A stretch of DNA of 8,945 nucleotides from Bacillota bacterium (GTDB lineage: Bacteria; Bacillota; Clostridia; Acetivibrionales; DSM-1351), in the NCBI GenBank assembly GCA_023433945.1, contig JAEYTP010000121.1:1-8945 (forward strand). The letters run 5' to 3'. The position numbers and the translations under genes were made by a program. The notes below the pieces were generated by a model. It saw only the letters and a program-made list of their open reading frames with translations, ran no database searches and had not been told where the DNA came from. This document shows, in pieces, positions 1 through 5,756 of this stretch. Every line of letters begins with the position of its first letter. Position 1 is the first letter of the stretch.

Positions 1-64
1 TTCCCAACTGGGATACTGACTGACTAAGCCAAAGTACAATATACCTATTAAAATTATTTTTCAT
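1..64 (-). CDS. MFS transporter, N-terminal fragment (runs off the window)
   Basis: An ATG at 64-62 opens a frame with no stop to the window edge: 21 codons reading MKNNFNRYIVLW then LSQSVSQLG. A strong SD (AGGGAGA, 79-73) sits 8 nt upstream, which fixes the start. The short basic N-terminus followed by a hydrophobic stretch with the pattern W-L-x-Q-S-x-S-x-L-G is typical of the first membrane helix of MFS-3-type (macrolide/multidrug efflux-like) permeases in Firmicutes. The substrate cannot be inferred from 21 residues. The gene follows rluD after a 323-bp leader with secondary structure and a possible upstream ORF, suggesting its own regulation. The family call is inference from a short N-terminus; another polytopic membrane protein is possible. 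Confidence 0.6.
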   Translation of the reverse strand, partial: MKNNFNRYIVLWLSQSVSQLG

Positions 65-173
65 TGAATTTATCTCCCTATAGTTTCTTAATTTCTACAC
101 TATAAGTACAAAATCCAATGCGGACGATTTCTTAAGTAAGGAACCTCTCACAAATAGTTGAGTTCTATAAATA

Positions 174-251
174 CTATCTCTGCACAAGTTTCGTCCATTC
201 ATCAGACCTTGTACAGAGTAAAGCACTCAAATCAATTCTCATTTTACACAA
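174..251 (-). CDS. Possible 25-codon leader ORF upstream of the MFS gene
   Basis: A TTG codon at 251-249 has a strong SD (GGGAGG, 266-261) 9 nt upstream and opens 25 codons to a TAG at 176-174. An in-frame ATG is the fourth codon, at 242-240, but lies 18 nt from that SD. The product would start MCKMRIDLSALL and end TKLVQR. It has no recognisable domain, signal peptide or run of one amino acid. The stop lies directly after the 3' arm of the 218-178 hairpin, so a translating ribosome would melt that hairpin, as in translation-controlled attenuation. Chance occurrence is quite possible for an ORF this short. Confidence 0.22.
   Translation of the reverse strand: MCKMRIDLSALLCTRSDEWTKLVQR
178..218 (-). 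promoter_or_regulatory. 11-bp stem-loop in the MFS leader
   Basis: In the minus-strand sense CTCTGTACAAG (218-208) pairs with CTTGTGCAGAG (188-178): eleven pairs with one G-U wobble. Inside, GUC (207-205) can pair with GAC (195-193), leaving a 4-nt internal bulge and a 9-nt apical loop. No U-run follows, so it is not an intrinsic terminator. It lies almost wholly within the candidate short ORF, about 100 nt upstream of the MFS SD. Confidence 0.5.
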
Positions 252-387
252 TATCTTCTACCTCCCAACTAATAAAAACTCCAACATGCAAAGTAGTTAA
301 AGTTTTATAGTTATCTTTTGCGGGAACACCACTATGCCTCCGTCAATAAAGTACTTTTTATATATCTGCGTTTTATATATCTACTAT

Positions 388-1296
388 CTAGCCTCTAAGT
401 TCATTAAGTATTTCTTCAAAATACTTTGGTACAGCTGTCTCAAATCTCATCTGCTTACCTGTTATTGGATGGTCAAAACTCAATCTAATAGCGTGCAGAA
501 GTTGTCCCTCCGTCTTGAAGCGTTGCTTTCTACGACCGTAAACCTCGTCACCCATTATAGGGTGATTTATATAAGCCAAGTGAACCCTTATTTGATGGGT
601 CCTACCTGTCTCTAACTTAAGCTCTAAATAAGTAGCATCCTTAAAACGTTCTTTGACAGTAAAATGCGTAATAGCATGTCTGCCATTCTTTGTGTTAACA
701 CTCATCTTCTTTCTATCAACTGGATGCCTTCCTATAGGGGCATCGATTTTACCTGCATTTTCATAAATAATGCCTTCTGCAAGCGCAATATATTCTCGCC
801 TCACATCATGACATTTAAGGTCATCTGACAATTTTTCATGGGCTTGGTTGCTTTTTGCAACAACTAGAAGCCCTGATGTATCCTTATCAATACGATGTAC
901 TATTCCGGGGCGAATTACTCCGTTTATATCAGAAAGGCTCTCCCCGCAATGCTTCATCAAAGCATTTACCAATGTACCTGAGTAGTTTCCGGTGGCAGGA
1001 TGAACCACCATACCCTTTGGTTTGTTAATGACGATAATATCATCATCTTCATAAACAATATCTAGCTCAATATCTTCCGCCACTACATCCAATACCTGAG
1101 CTTCGGGTATCTGTAATTTCACCTCATCACCTTGCTTAAGCTTGTAATTTGATTTAACGGTTTGTCCATTGACCAATACATTATTATCAAGACAAAGCTT
1201 TTGAATATATGAGCGTGAATACTCTTCAAGCTTAGTAGAAAGCCATGCATCAATTCTTGCTTTATCAGTATCGCAAATTAATAGAATTTCGTTCAT
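388..1296 (-). CDS. rluD: RluD/RluA-family 23S rRNA pseudouridine synthase
   Basis: This 302-aa enzyme would isomerise uridine to pseudouridine in large-subunit rRNA. An N-terminal S4 RNA-binding domain spans about residues 13-60 (RIDAWLSTKLEEYSRSYIQK). The RluA-type catalytic domain follows, with NKPKGMVVHP (91-100), the active-site motif HRIDKDTSG (134-142; catalytic Asp137), LETGRTHQIRVHL (228-240) and HPIMGDEVYG (245-254). Length and layout match full-length RluD-type proteins. The ATG at 1296 overlaps the lspA stop (ATGA), and an AAGGA SD lies inside the lspA end, implying translational coupling. lspA followed by an rluD-like gene (ylyB in B. subtilis) is a conserved Firmicutes pair. In B. 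subtilis pyrR comes next; here an MFS gene does. The target uridines (1911/1915/1917 in E. coli) cannot be confirmed from sequence alone. Confidence 0.93.
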   Translation of the reverse strand: MNEILLICDTDKARIDAWLSTKLEEYSRSYIQKLCLDNNVLVNGQTVKSNYKLKQGDEVKLQIPEAQVLDVVAEDIELDIVYEDDDIIVINKPKGMVVHPATGNYSGTLVNALMKHCGESLSDINGVIRPGIVHRIDKDTSGLLVVAKSNQAHEKLSDDLKCHDVRREYIALAEGIIYENAGKIDAPIGRHPVDRKKMSVNTKNGRHAITHFTVKERFKDATYLELKLETGRTHQIRVHLAYINHPIMGDEVYGRRKQRFKTEGQLLHAIRLSFDHPITGKQMRFETAVPKYFEEILNELRG

Positions 1297-1844
1297 TTAT
1301 CAATATCCTTTTCATTGGCAGTAGATTGGGTATTTTGTGCATCCATAGTTTCAGTGCCCATTATTGCTTCATTGCTCCCATCAGCTATTGTTTGCTCCTT
1401 TTCGTCTTTATAGAAGAAAAGAATATATATTCCCAATAGTATTGTTCCACAAACTACAAAAATATCAGCTACATTAAAGGTTGGAAATACATATGAGCCA
1501 AAATGGAATTCCAAAAAGTCTATAACTGACCCCTCATTGAACAACCTGTCATATAGATTTCCTATTGCACCACCAAGTACTATCGATATAGAAACACGTA
1601 ATAATCTATCCTTGAATTTAAACATGAAATAAATAAGTACTATTGAGATAATAAATGACAATATAACAAGAAAGAATGTTTTCCCATGAAGAATACTAAA
1701 AGCAGCTCCCCTGTTTTCAAGATGTCTCATATAGAAAAAGTCCTCAATTACTGTTATTGGGTTGCCTACTAAGGCGTTCATTACCCAAATTTTTGATAGT
1801 CTGTCCAAAAGGAATGCTACTATAACTATAAATACCCAAATCAT
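1293..1844 (-). CDS. lspA: Lipoprotein signal peptidase (signal peptidase II)
   Basis: LspA is a membrane aspartyl protease that removes the signal peptide of diacylglyceryl-modified prolipoproteins just before the lipobox cysteine. The 183-aa product shows about four membrane helices (near residues 2-14, 57-75, 83-97, 126-145). It has the family blocks ENRGAAFS (43-50), GNLYDR (95-100), VIDF (107-110) and FNVADIFVVCG (123-133). The catalytic aspartates should be Asp109 and Asp127, with the 18-residue spacing usual in the family. The ATG at 1844 is supported by an SD GGAGGGG (1857-1851) 6 nt upstream. The polar C-terminal tail of about 38 residues after the last helix (DEKEQTIADG to NEKDIDK) is longer than in well-studied LspA proteins. 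The stop overlaps the rluD start. The preceding gene encodes a predicted lipoprotein, a natural substrate. Confidence 0.96.
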   Translation of the reverse strand: MIWVFIVIVAFLLDRLSKIWVMNALVGNPITVIEDFFYMRHLENRGAAFSILHGKTFFLVILSFIISIVLIYFMFKFKDRLLRVSISIVLGGAIGNLYDRLFNEGSVIDFLEFHFGSYVFPTFNVADIFVVCGTILLGIYILFFYKDEKEQTIADGSNEAIMGTETMDAQNTQSTANEKDIDK

Positions 1845-1875
1845 TTAATGCCCCTCCATAAATAAAATCAACTCT

Positions 1876-1918
1876 TATCAGTTTCATATGCACATGGCCG
1901 CTGACAGCCAGTAAGCTG
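1876..1918 (-). repeat. Second copy of a 43-bp direct repeat, in the lspA 5' region
   Basis: This copy is identical over 43 bp to 1999-2041, offset by 123 bp. In the minus-strand sense it begins CAGCTTACTGGCTGTCAGCG and ends ATGAAACTGATA. Unlike the other copy, it lacks the partner arm needed for the long stem. It lies 32 bp upstream of the lspA start and so would be in the lspA leader if the genes are co-transcribed. Confidence 0.9.
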
Positions 1919-1960
1919 CAGCCATTCAGTCCATATTCTGTACTCATCCTAATATCTTAC

Positions 1961-2049
1961 GACCATTTCAGCCAACTGGCTGTTGGCTTCCTTGTACATA
2001 TCAGTTTCATATGCACATGGCCGCTGACAGCCAGTAAGCTGAAATGGTC
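1961..2049 (-). repeat. 89-bp imperfect palindrome abutting the solute-binding protein stop codon
   Basis: The outer arms 1961-1983 and 2027-2049 are 23 bp each and complementary at 21 positions, with a perfect 12-bp end (GACCATTTCAGC/GCTGAAATGGTC). A second hairpin is nested inside: GTACATAT (1994-2001) and ATATGCAC (2009-2016) pair over 8 bp with one G-U when transcribed, with a 7-nt loop. An alternative small stem GCCAAC/GTTGGC (1971-1976/1982-1987) competes with one arm. No U-run follows, so it is not a plain terminator. The right arm ends one base before the stop codon of the upstream gene. The form resembles dispersed palindromic intergenic elements (BOX/REP/MITE-like); that class is inference. 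Confidence 0.75.
1999..2041 (-). repeat. First copy of the 43-bp direct repeat, inside the palindrome
   Basis: This copy is identical to 1876-1918. It covers most of one 23-bp arm and the nested hairpin of the 1961-2049 palindrome, so the second copy looks like a partial duplicate of the element. The 123-bp offset is a multiple of three, but a stop codon separates the copies in the shared frame, so I do not read it as coding. Confidence 0.9.
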
Positions 2050-3723
2050 TTATGGCACATACCATTCGCTTGCCTTATAATACTTACTCCATGTATTAGG
2101 AGATAGTGCTCCCTTTATATTCTTGCTATACATAACACTATCATACAGAAAGAATAGTCCCAGATATGGGGTATCTTCATTTATGATATTTATCATGTTT
2201 GTATAATAATCCTTTTGAAGAGTAGCATCATTTTCAGATAAAATTAAATTCAGATAGTTGTCCACTTCAGGGTTAGTATAGCCCGATGGGTTCAAGCCAC
2301 CATTTGCCTGTTCTGAAGAATATGCAAAGGATAGGTCCGGAATATTGGAGATATTATATCCCATCAACGCCATGTCAAAGCTGCCTGCCTTTACATTTTT
2401 CATAACAGTATCATAAGGAACTCTTTGAAGCTCAACCTTTATTCCAAACTTTCCTAACTGAGCGATCAACACATTTGCAACATTATATCTAAGAATATTA
2501 TCGTCATTGACATACAAATTCAGGCTTAGCTGCTTTTTGGTTGTCTTGTTAACATATATGTTGTTTTTATCCAAAACATAACCACTCTGTTTCATAAGCT
2601 CAGCGGCCTTTTCAGCATCCATTTTATGATCGAGTGAAGCTACACTATAAAGCCATGAATTAGGTACAATAGGTATTTCAGCCTGAACCGCAATTCCGGC
2701 AGCAGCAGAATTAACTAGCTCTTTTTTATCCAGACATAGATTTATTGCCTGCCTTACTCGCTTATCAGCTAATGGGCCTTTTTTTAGGTTCATTGCTACA
2801 AATTCATAATTCTTTCCGGCATATCTTTTCATGGTAATATCGGTTCTTCCAATATACTTTCTGAATTCCTGATAATTAGCAGATATTACATCCACTTCCC
2901 TGGACTGAAATGCCGAACTTGCCTCATTTATGTTGTCAAATATCTTAACATCAACAGTTGGAATATATGGAATTGTAAGCTCTTCATTATTAATGCTTGA
3001 ATTATTGGTAAAGTCCTTCTTACGCCACCAATCTTCATTTGCATGCAGGCGTACCCCTGCTTCAGCATCATAGGAATTAAACTTATAAGGACCTGTTCCC
3101 ATTGGAGTCATATTCCTGCTCATCGTCTTATCACTAATTTTTTCATTGAGAAAATAGTGCAAAGAGATTATAGGAAAGGTTAACTGCTCCCTAATAAATG
3201 CATATGGCTGAGTAAGCTTTAATTGTACCGTAGTAGCATCAACTGCTGTTGCGGATTCAATATACCTGACATTAGTGCTATAAATGCTACCCAGCTTATC
3301 ATTTTTGATAGTATCGATGGTAAATACAACATCCTCCGCTACAAAGGGCATGGTATCATGCCACTTAACATCCTTCTTAAGATAAATGGTTACCGTCAGT
3401 CCATCTTGTGAAATTATCATGCTTTCAGCCAATACACCCACCGGCTTTTGTGTTTCATCCAATCTGTAAAGACCTTCAAACACCAGCGAGAGAAAGTCCT
3501 GTACAAAAATATTGTTGGTCAGTACAGGATTCAATGTATCAATAGGCGTAGAAAATAGTCTAACTGAGCCTCCTTTTACAGGGCCCTTATCAATTACGTC
3601 ATAGTTGTAATCTGCAGAATACTCCTGCTGCATCTCTTTCTTACCATTAAGATTAAGCTTGCAGGAACACAGTAATACTGATATTGATAGTAATAAAGCT
3701 AGTACTTTAATATGTCTCTTCAT
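2050..3723 (-). CDS. ABC transporter solute-binding lipoprotein, SBP_bac_5 (peptide/nickel type)
   Basis: The product is an extracytoplasmic, lipid-anchored binding protein of the OppA/DppA/NikA family, 557 aa from the ATG at 3723. Its N-terminus is a lipoprotein signal: basic MKRHIK, hydrophobic VLALLLSISVLL, then lipobox L-C-S-C with the lipidated Cys at residue 21. The mature part starts with a polar linker. It then shows family features: KGGSVRLFSTPIDTLNP (about 50-66), an F-E-G-L-Y-R-L segment (about 82-88) and AEDVVFTIDTIKN (about 129-141). An in-frame TTG at 3747 would add eight residues (MKGFIRLK) but has no good SD. The ATG has only AAAGGA 15 nt upstream, so the start is uncertain. 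No permease or ATPase gene is nearby, so it is an orphan whose ligand (probably oligopeptide) is inference. It follows pgeF closely and is probably co-transcribed with it. Confidence 0.88.
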   Translation of the reverse strand: MKRHIKVLALLLSISVLLCSCKLNLNGKKEMQQEYSADYNYDVIDKGPVKGGSVRLFSTPIDTLNPVLTNNIFVQDFLSLVFEGLYRLDETQKPVGVLAESMIISQDGLTVTIYLKKDVKWHDTMPFVAEDVVFTIDTIKNDKLGSIYSTNVRYIESATAVDATTVQLKLTQPYAFIREQLTFPIISLHYFLNEKISDKTMSRNMTPMGTGPYKFNSYDAEAGVRLHANEDWWRKKDFTNNSSINNEELTIPYIPTVDVKIFDNINEASSAFQSREVDVISANYQEFRKYIGRTDITMKRYAGKNYEFVAMNLKKGPLADKRVRQAINLCLDKKELVNSAAAGIAVQAEIPIVPNSWLYSVASLDHKMDAEKAAELMKQSGYVLDKNNIYVNKTTKKQLSLNLYVNDDNILRYNVANVLIAQLGKFGIKVELQRVPYDTVMKNVKAGSFDMALMGYNISNIPDLSFAYSSEQANGGLNPSGYTNPEVDNYLNLILSENDATLQKDYYTNMINIINEDTPYLGLFFLYDSVMYSKNIKGALSPNTWSKYYKASEWYVP

Positions 3724-3780
3724 CTTGAGTCTAATAAATCCTTTCAATAGACCAAATTACTTTAAAATCAAATCATCAAA

Positions 3781-4674
3781 CTACTTTAACATCATAAAGG
3801 CAGCTAAGCTACCTGTCATTTGGTTGTCTCCCCTATAAGAGAAGAAAACATCATTGTTGCATTTAGTACATATATCACTTATTAGTATATTTTCCTCTTT
3901 AACATTTGCATCTATTAATACCTTTTTTATTATCTGTTGAAGTGAAACATAATATTTGTCTCCAACTTTTTTACTGAACATATCAATAAATGAAAATGTA
4001 TTAACAAACTCATTATAAACATCGCTAGAAATTTCAAAGCACTGCTGACACAAGGATGGCCCTATTGCAACCTTAAGAGTTTCAGGTTTGGTACCATACT
4101 CACTTTGCATAAGCTTAACAGCCTCATAAGAAATATTTCGCACTGTACTCTTCCATCCCGAATGTATAGCAGCAATAGCCTTATTTTCTGGGTCAAGCAA
4201 AAGTACAGGAACGCAATCCGCAAAAAAAGTTACTAGCGGTACCCCAATGCAGTTTGTAACTAAGCCATCATACCCAATTATATCACTTTCTAAAGCTAAT
4301 CCCTTTCCAGCATCTTTTTCACCTACAACAAAAATCTTGTTGTCATGTACCTGATTGGACAGAACAAGCTTGTTATAATCAAGCCCCAATGCATTGGCAA
4401 CTATTCTATAATTGCTCTTAACATTCTCAGCACTGTCATTTCGGTTAAAAGACAGATTAAGTGAGCTGCATTCACCCGAGCTAACACCTCCAAGCCTTGT
4501 AGTAAAAGCATGGGTAAGTATGTCCTCATATTGCAATAAATTATCAAATTGTATCAGAGCCAGTTCTTGCTTTTGAAAAACCTTAATATTCTCATTTTCC
4601 AGCCTGCAAGCATTTTTTACCGGTGATTTATCATCGCCGGAGTTGTTGACTGTATGAAAATTATGTTCTGTCAT
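3781..4674 (-). CDS. pgeF: PgeF/YfiH-family (DUF152) multicopper-oxidase-like protein, peptidoglycan editing factor
   Basis: YfiH/PgeF proteins were first called polyphenol oxidases. E. coli PgeF hydrolyses misincorporated residues in peptidoglycan precursors, and other members act on purine nucleosides. The 297-aa product carries the family blocks: AFTTRLGGVSSG (about 56-67), NQVH (107-110), FFADCVPVLLLD (150-161), AAIHSGWKSTVRNI (168-181), AIGPSLC (203-209) and FFSYRGDNQMTG (277-288). The Zn/active-site set is His110, Cys154 and His171. I chose the ATG at 4674 because a strong SD (GGAGGG, 4690-4685) sits 10 nt upstream. An in-frame TTG at 4701 lies upstream of that SD and would add nine residues. 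The N-terminus (first ~45 residues) is longer and more polar than in many members. It lies between ymdB and the lipoprotein gene. Whether it edits peptidoglycan or salvages nucleosides cannot be decided from sequence. Confidence 0.92.
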   Translation of the reverse strand: MTEHNFHTVNNSGDDKSPVKNACRLENENIKVFQKQELALIQFDNLLQYEDILTHAFTTRLGGVSSGECSSLNLSFNRNDSAENVKSNYRIVANALGLDYNKLVLSNQVHDNKIFVVGEKDAGKGLALESDIIGYDGLVTNCIGVPLVTFFADCVPVLLLDPENKAIAAIHSGWKSTVRNISYEAVKLMQSEYGTKPETLKVAIGPSLCQQCFEISSDVYNEFVNTFSFIDMFSKKVGDKYYVSLQQIIKKVLIDANVKEENILISDICTKCNNDVFFSYRGDNQMTGSLAAFMMLK

Positions 4675-4724
4675 ATAATATTTGCCCTCCAAGGAACTCA
4701 AAAAATTATGTTGCGAGCAAAATG

Positions 4725-4739
4725 TTGGATGACATCCAA
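4725..4739. promoter_or_regulatory. 15-bp perfect palindrome in the ymdB-pgeF spacer
   Basis: TTGGATG, one central base, CATCCAA is perfectly symmetric and lies 15 bp beyond the ymdB stop. As RNA it forms a 6-bp stem with a 3-nt loop and is followed (minus sense) by CATTTTGC, too poor in U for an intrinsic terminator. It could be a regulator half-site pair, a weak processing/pausing hairpin, or chance. It is 35 bp upstream of the pgeF SD. Confidence 0.4.
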
Positions 4740-4754
4740 TTTACTCATATAAAA

Positions 4755-5537
4755 TTATTCATCTAAATATTTCTGAATACGTATAATACTCTGACATTTG
4801 CCAGTCTTTTCATCCACGTCCAGCACAATTGCTCCGAACTGAATTCTACCCTTTGCTAATTCAAACTTTTGAGGTAGTCTAGTTATAAACCTCTCTATAA
4901 TAAGTTCCTTATCAACGCCAATTACACCTTCACTTGGGCCTGTCATACCAACATCAGAAATCATTGCCGTACCAAAAGGAAGAATTTTCTCATCCGCTGT
5001 TTGTACATGTGTATGCGTACCTGCAACACAACATACTCTTCCGTCAAGGAACCATGCAAGAGCACTTTTCTCTGAAGTAGCCTCCGCATGCATATCTACA
5101 AATACTACCTTACAGCGCTTCTTAATCTCTTGAAGCTCTCTGTCGGCAACTGTAAAGGGACAGTCAACAGTATCCATGTACACCCTGCCAATAAGATTTA
5201 TTACACACATTTCCATACCATTAGCTTTGATAAAGGTATATCCCCTTCCAGGTACATTTTGTGGATAATTTGCGGGTCTTACTATTTTTTCATCCGAATC
5301 AATAAAATTAAGTATTTCTTTCTTGGACCAGGTATGATTTCCCATTGTAATGCAGTCGACACCTGATTTATACAGTTCCTGTGCTATTATATGTGTTATA
5401 CCACTGCCCTGAGCACAATTTTCACCATTTGCAATGCAAAAATCTATGTCGTGCTCCTTCCTAAGTTCAGGAACAAACTGTTTTACTGCTTTTCTTCCTG
5501 GAGAACCTACGATATCTCCAACAAATAAAATCTTCAA
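4755..5537 (-). CDS. ymdB: YmdB-type metallophosphoesterase (TIGR00282 family; 2',3'-cAMP phosphodiesterase in B. subtilis)
   Basis: The 260-aa product matches this calcineurin-like phosphoesterase family along its whole length. The di-metal ligands are all present: Asp8 (VGDIVGSPGR), Glu39 and Asn40 (NGEN), Asn67-His68 (GNHTW), His150 (DMHAE), and His175 and His177 (GTHTHVQT). The spacing equals that of B. subtilis YmdB. Known work there links it to cyclic nucleotide hydrolysis and to biofilm/motility cell fate; the role here is by homology. Translation starts at TTG (5537-5535), supported by an SD GGAGG (5549-5545) 7 nt away. It follows rny, as in B. subtilis, but an intrinsic terminator lies between them, so it probably uses its own promoter near 5562-5599. 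pgeF follows after 80 bp. Confidence 0.93.
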   Translation of the reverse strand: MKILFVGDIVGSPGRKAVKQFVPELRKEHDIDFCIANGENCAQGSGITHIIAQELYKSGVDCITMGNHTWSKKEILNFIDSDEKIVRPANYPQNVPGRGYTFIKANGMEMCVINLIGRVYMDTVDCPFTVADRELQEIKKRCKVVFVDMHAEATSEKSALAWFLDGRVCCVAGTHTHVQTADEKILPFGTAMISDVGMTGPSEGVIGVDKELIIERFITRLPQKFELAKGRIQFGAIVLDVDEKTGKCQSIIRIQKYLDE

Positions 5538-5638
5538 AATTTTTCCTCCATATTTGAACTTATGATATAAATTTTAATATAAAAATCAACTATAAGCAAA
5601 TAAGAATTTGCTTCATAAACCGCTTTTGTGGTATTCAT
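5534..5638 (-). CDS. Possible 34-codon ORF overlapping the ymdB start
   Basis: An ATG at 5638-5636 with AAGG (5647-5644) 5 nt upstream opens 34 codons ending at TGA (5536-5534). That stop shares two bases with the ymdB TTG start, an arrangement typical of translational coupling. The product would start MNTTKAVYEANSYLLIVDF and be hydrophobic in the middle (LLIVDFYIKIYII). I recognise no family. Against it: the region also holds the best promoter candidates for ymdB, and a transcript starting there would miss the ORF start. It would be translated only from read-through of the rny terminator or from an upstream start site. Confidence 0.2.
   Translation of the reverse strand: MNTTKAVYEANSYLLIVDFYIKIYIISSNMEEKF
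5562..5599 (-). promoter_or_regulatory. Candidate sigma-A promoter(s) for ymdB
   Basis: Two overlapping pairs fit. TTGATT (5589-5584) with 16 bp to TATCAT (5567-5562) matches the -35 at 4/6 and the -10 at 5/6. TTGCTT (5599-5594) with 17 bp to TAAAAT (5576-5571) does equally well. Either would give a short leader carrying the GGAGG of ymdB. They lie downstream of the rny terminator, where a new promoter is expected. AT-rich DNA yields such matches by chance. Confidence 0.4.
5594..5613. repeat. 7-bp perfect inverted repeat at the ymdB promoter
   Basis: AAGCAAA (5594-5600) and TTTGCTT (5607-5613) are perfect complements around a 6-nt loop. One arm overlaps a candidate -35 of ymdB, so it could be an operator; as RNA it would be a weak hairpin. 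It is too AT-rich to be sure. Confidence 0.35.
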
Positions 5639-5651
5639 CTTTACCTTAGAT

Positions 5652-5683
5652 AAAAACAAAAAAAGCGTGAGTGTCACGCTTTT
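5652..5683 (-). terminator. Intrinsic terminator of rny
   Basis: In the minus-strand sense AAAAGCGTGA, loop CAC, TCACGCTTTT forms a perfect 10-bp stem (5683-5661), continuing into a T-rich tract (TTTGTTTTT) to 5652. It lies about 75 nt after the rny stop. The flanking A-rich sequence makes it potentially bidirectional, but no gene approaches on the plus strand. Confidence 0.9.
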
Positions 5684-5756
5684 CTTGTTTTATTATGATA
5701 GATACATTTCTTCATTATTCATAAATTTTCTGTATTATCTAATTTAGCTAAAGAAA

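Larger units (their letters stand above)
65..387 (-). promoter_or_regulatory. Structured leader/spacer between rluD and the MFS gene
   Basis: This 323-bp stretch has no long ORF. In the minus-strand sense it holds, in order: a 12-bp direct repeat (AGATATATAAAA, at 382-371 and 367-356) just after the rluD stop; a candidate short ORF (251-174); an 11-bp hairpin (218-178); a weaker bulged hairpin (165-141, GAAC/GTTC plus TCA/TGA); and the SD of the MFS gene (79-73). I see no convincing rluD terminator and no clear -35/-10 pair, so whether the MFS gene has its own promoter is open. Leaders that couple a short ORF to hairpins are known upstream of drug-efflux genes in Firmicutes; applying that here is inference. 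Confidence 0.35.

Noticed and set aside
189..211. Hammerhead-ribozyme-like core (CTGATGA ... GAAAC) in the minus-strand sense of the MFS leader
   Set aside because: Only six bases separate CUGAUGA from GAAA, too few for stem II. The flanking arms pair with each other rather than forming separate stems I and III around a cleavage site. The strings look coincidental.
240..330. Open stretch of about 30 codons after rluD reading GVPAKDNYKTLTTL, possible gene remnant
   Set aside because: It has no start codon, is too short to match to any family, and ends at a stop. It could be chance, so I do not call a pseudogene.
334..615. 93-codon plus-strand ORF over the rluD end
   Set aside because: It is antisense to the well-supported rluD, with no SD and no family features. 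The other plus-strand ORFs over rluD, lspA, the solute-binding gene, ymdB, rny and folD are rejected on the same grounds.
1744..1947. 67-codon minus-strand ORF across the lspA start and the repeat
   Set aside because: It lies out of frame over lspA and takes its residues from the duplicated intergenic element. It has no SD of note and no recognisable protein features.
1961..2049. Integron attC-type recombination site
   Set aside because: The folded shape and GTTGG/CCAAC pieces are suggestive, but the GTTRRRY core is not matched and there is no integrase or cassette array in view.
3724..3747. Eight-residue N-terminal extension of the solute-binding protein from a TTG
   Set aside because: There is no good SD before it, and the ATG at 3723 gives a compact lipoprotein signal. 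Kept as a stated uncertainty, since the ATG's own SD is also badly spaced.
4675..4701. Nine-residue N-terminal extension of PgeF from an upstream TTG
   Set aside because: The SD GGAGGG lies downstream of that TTG and is correctly spaced for the ATG at 4674.
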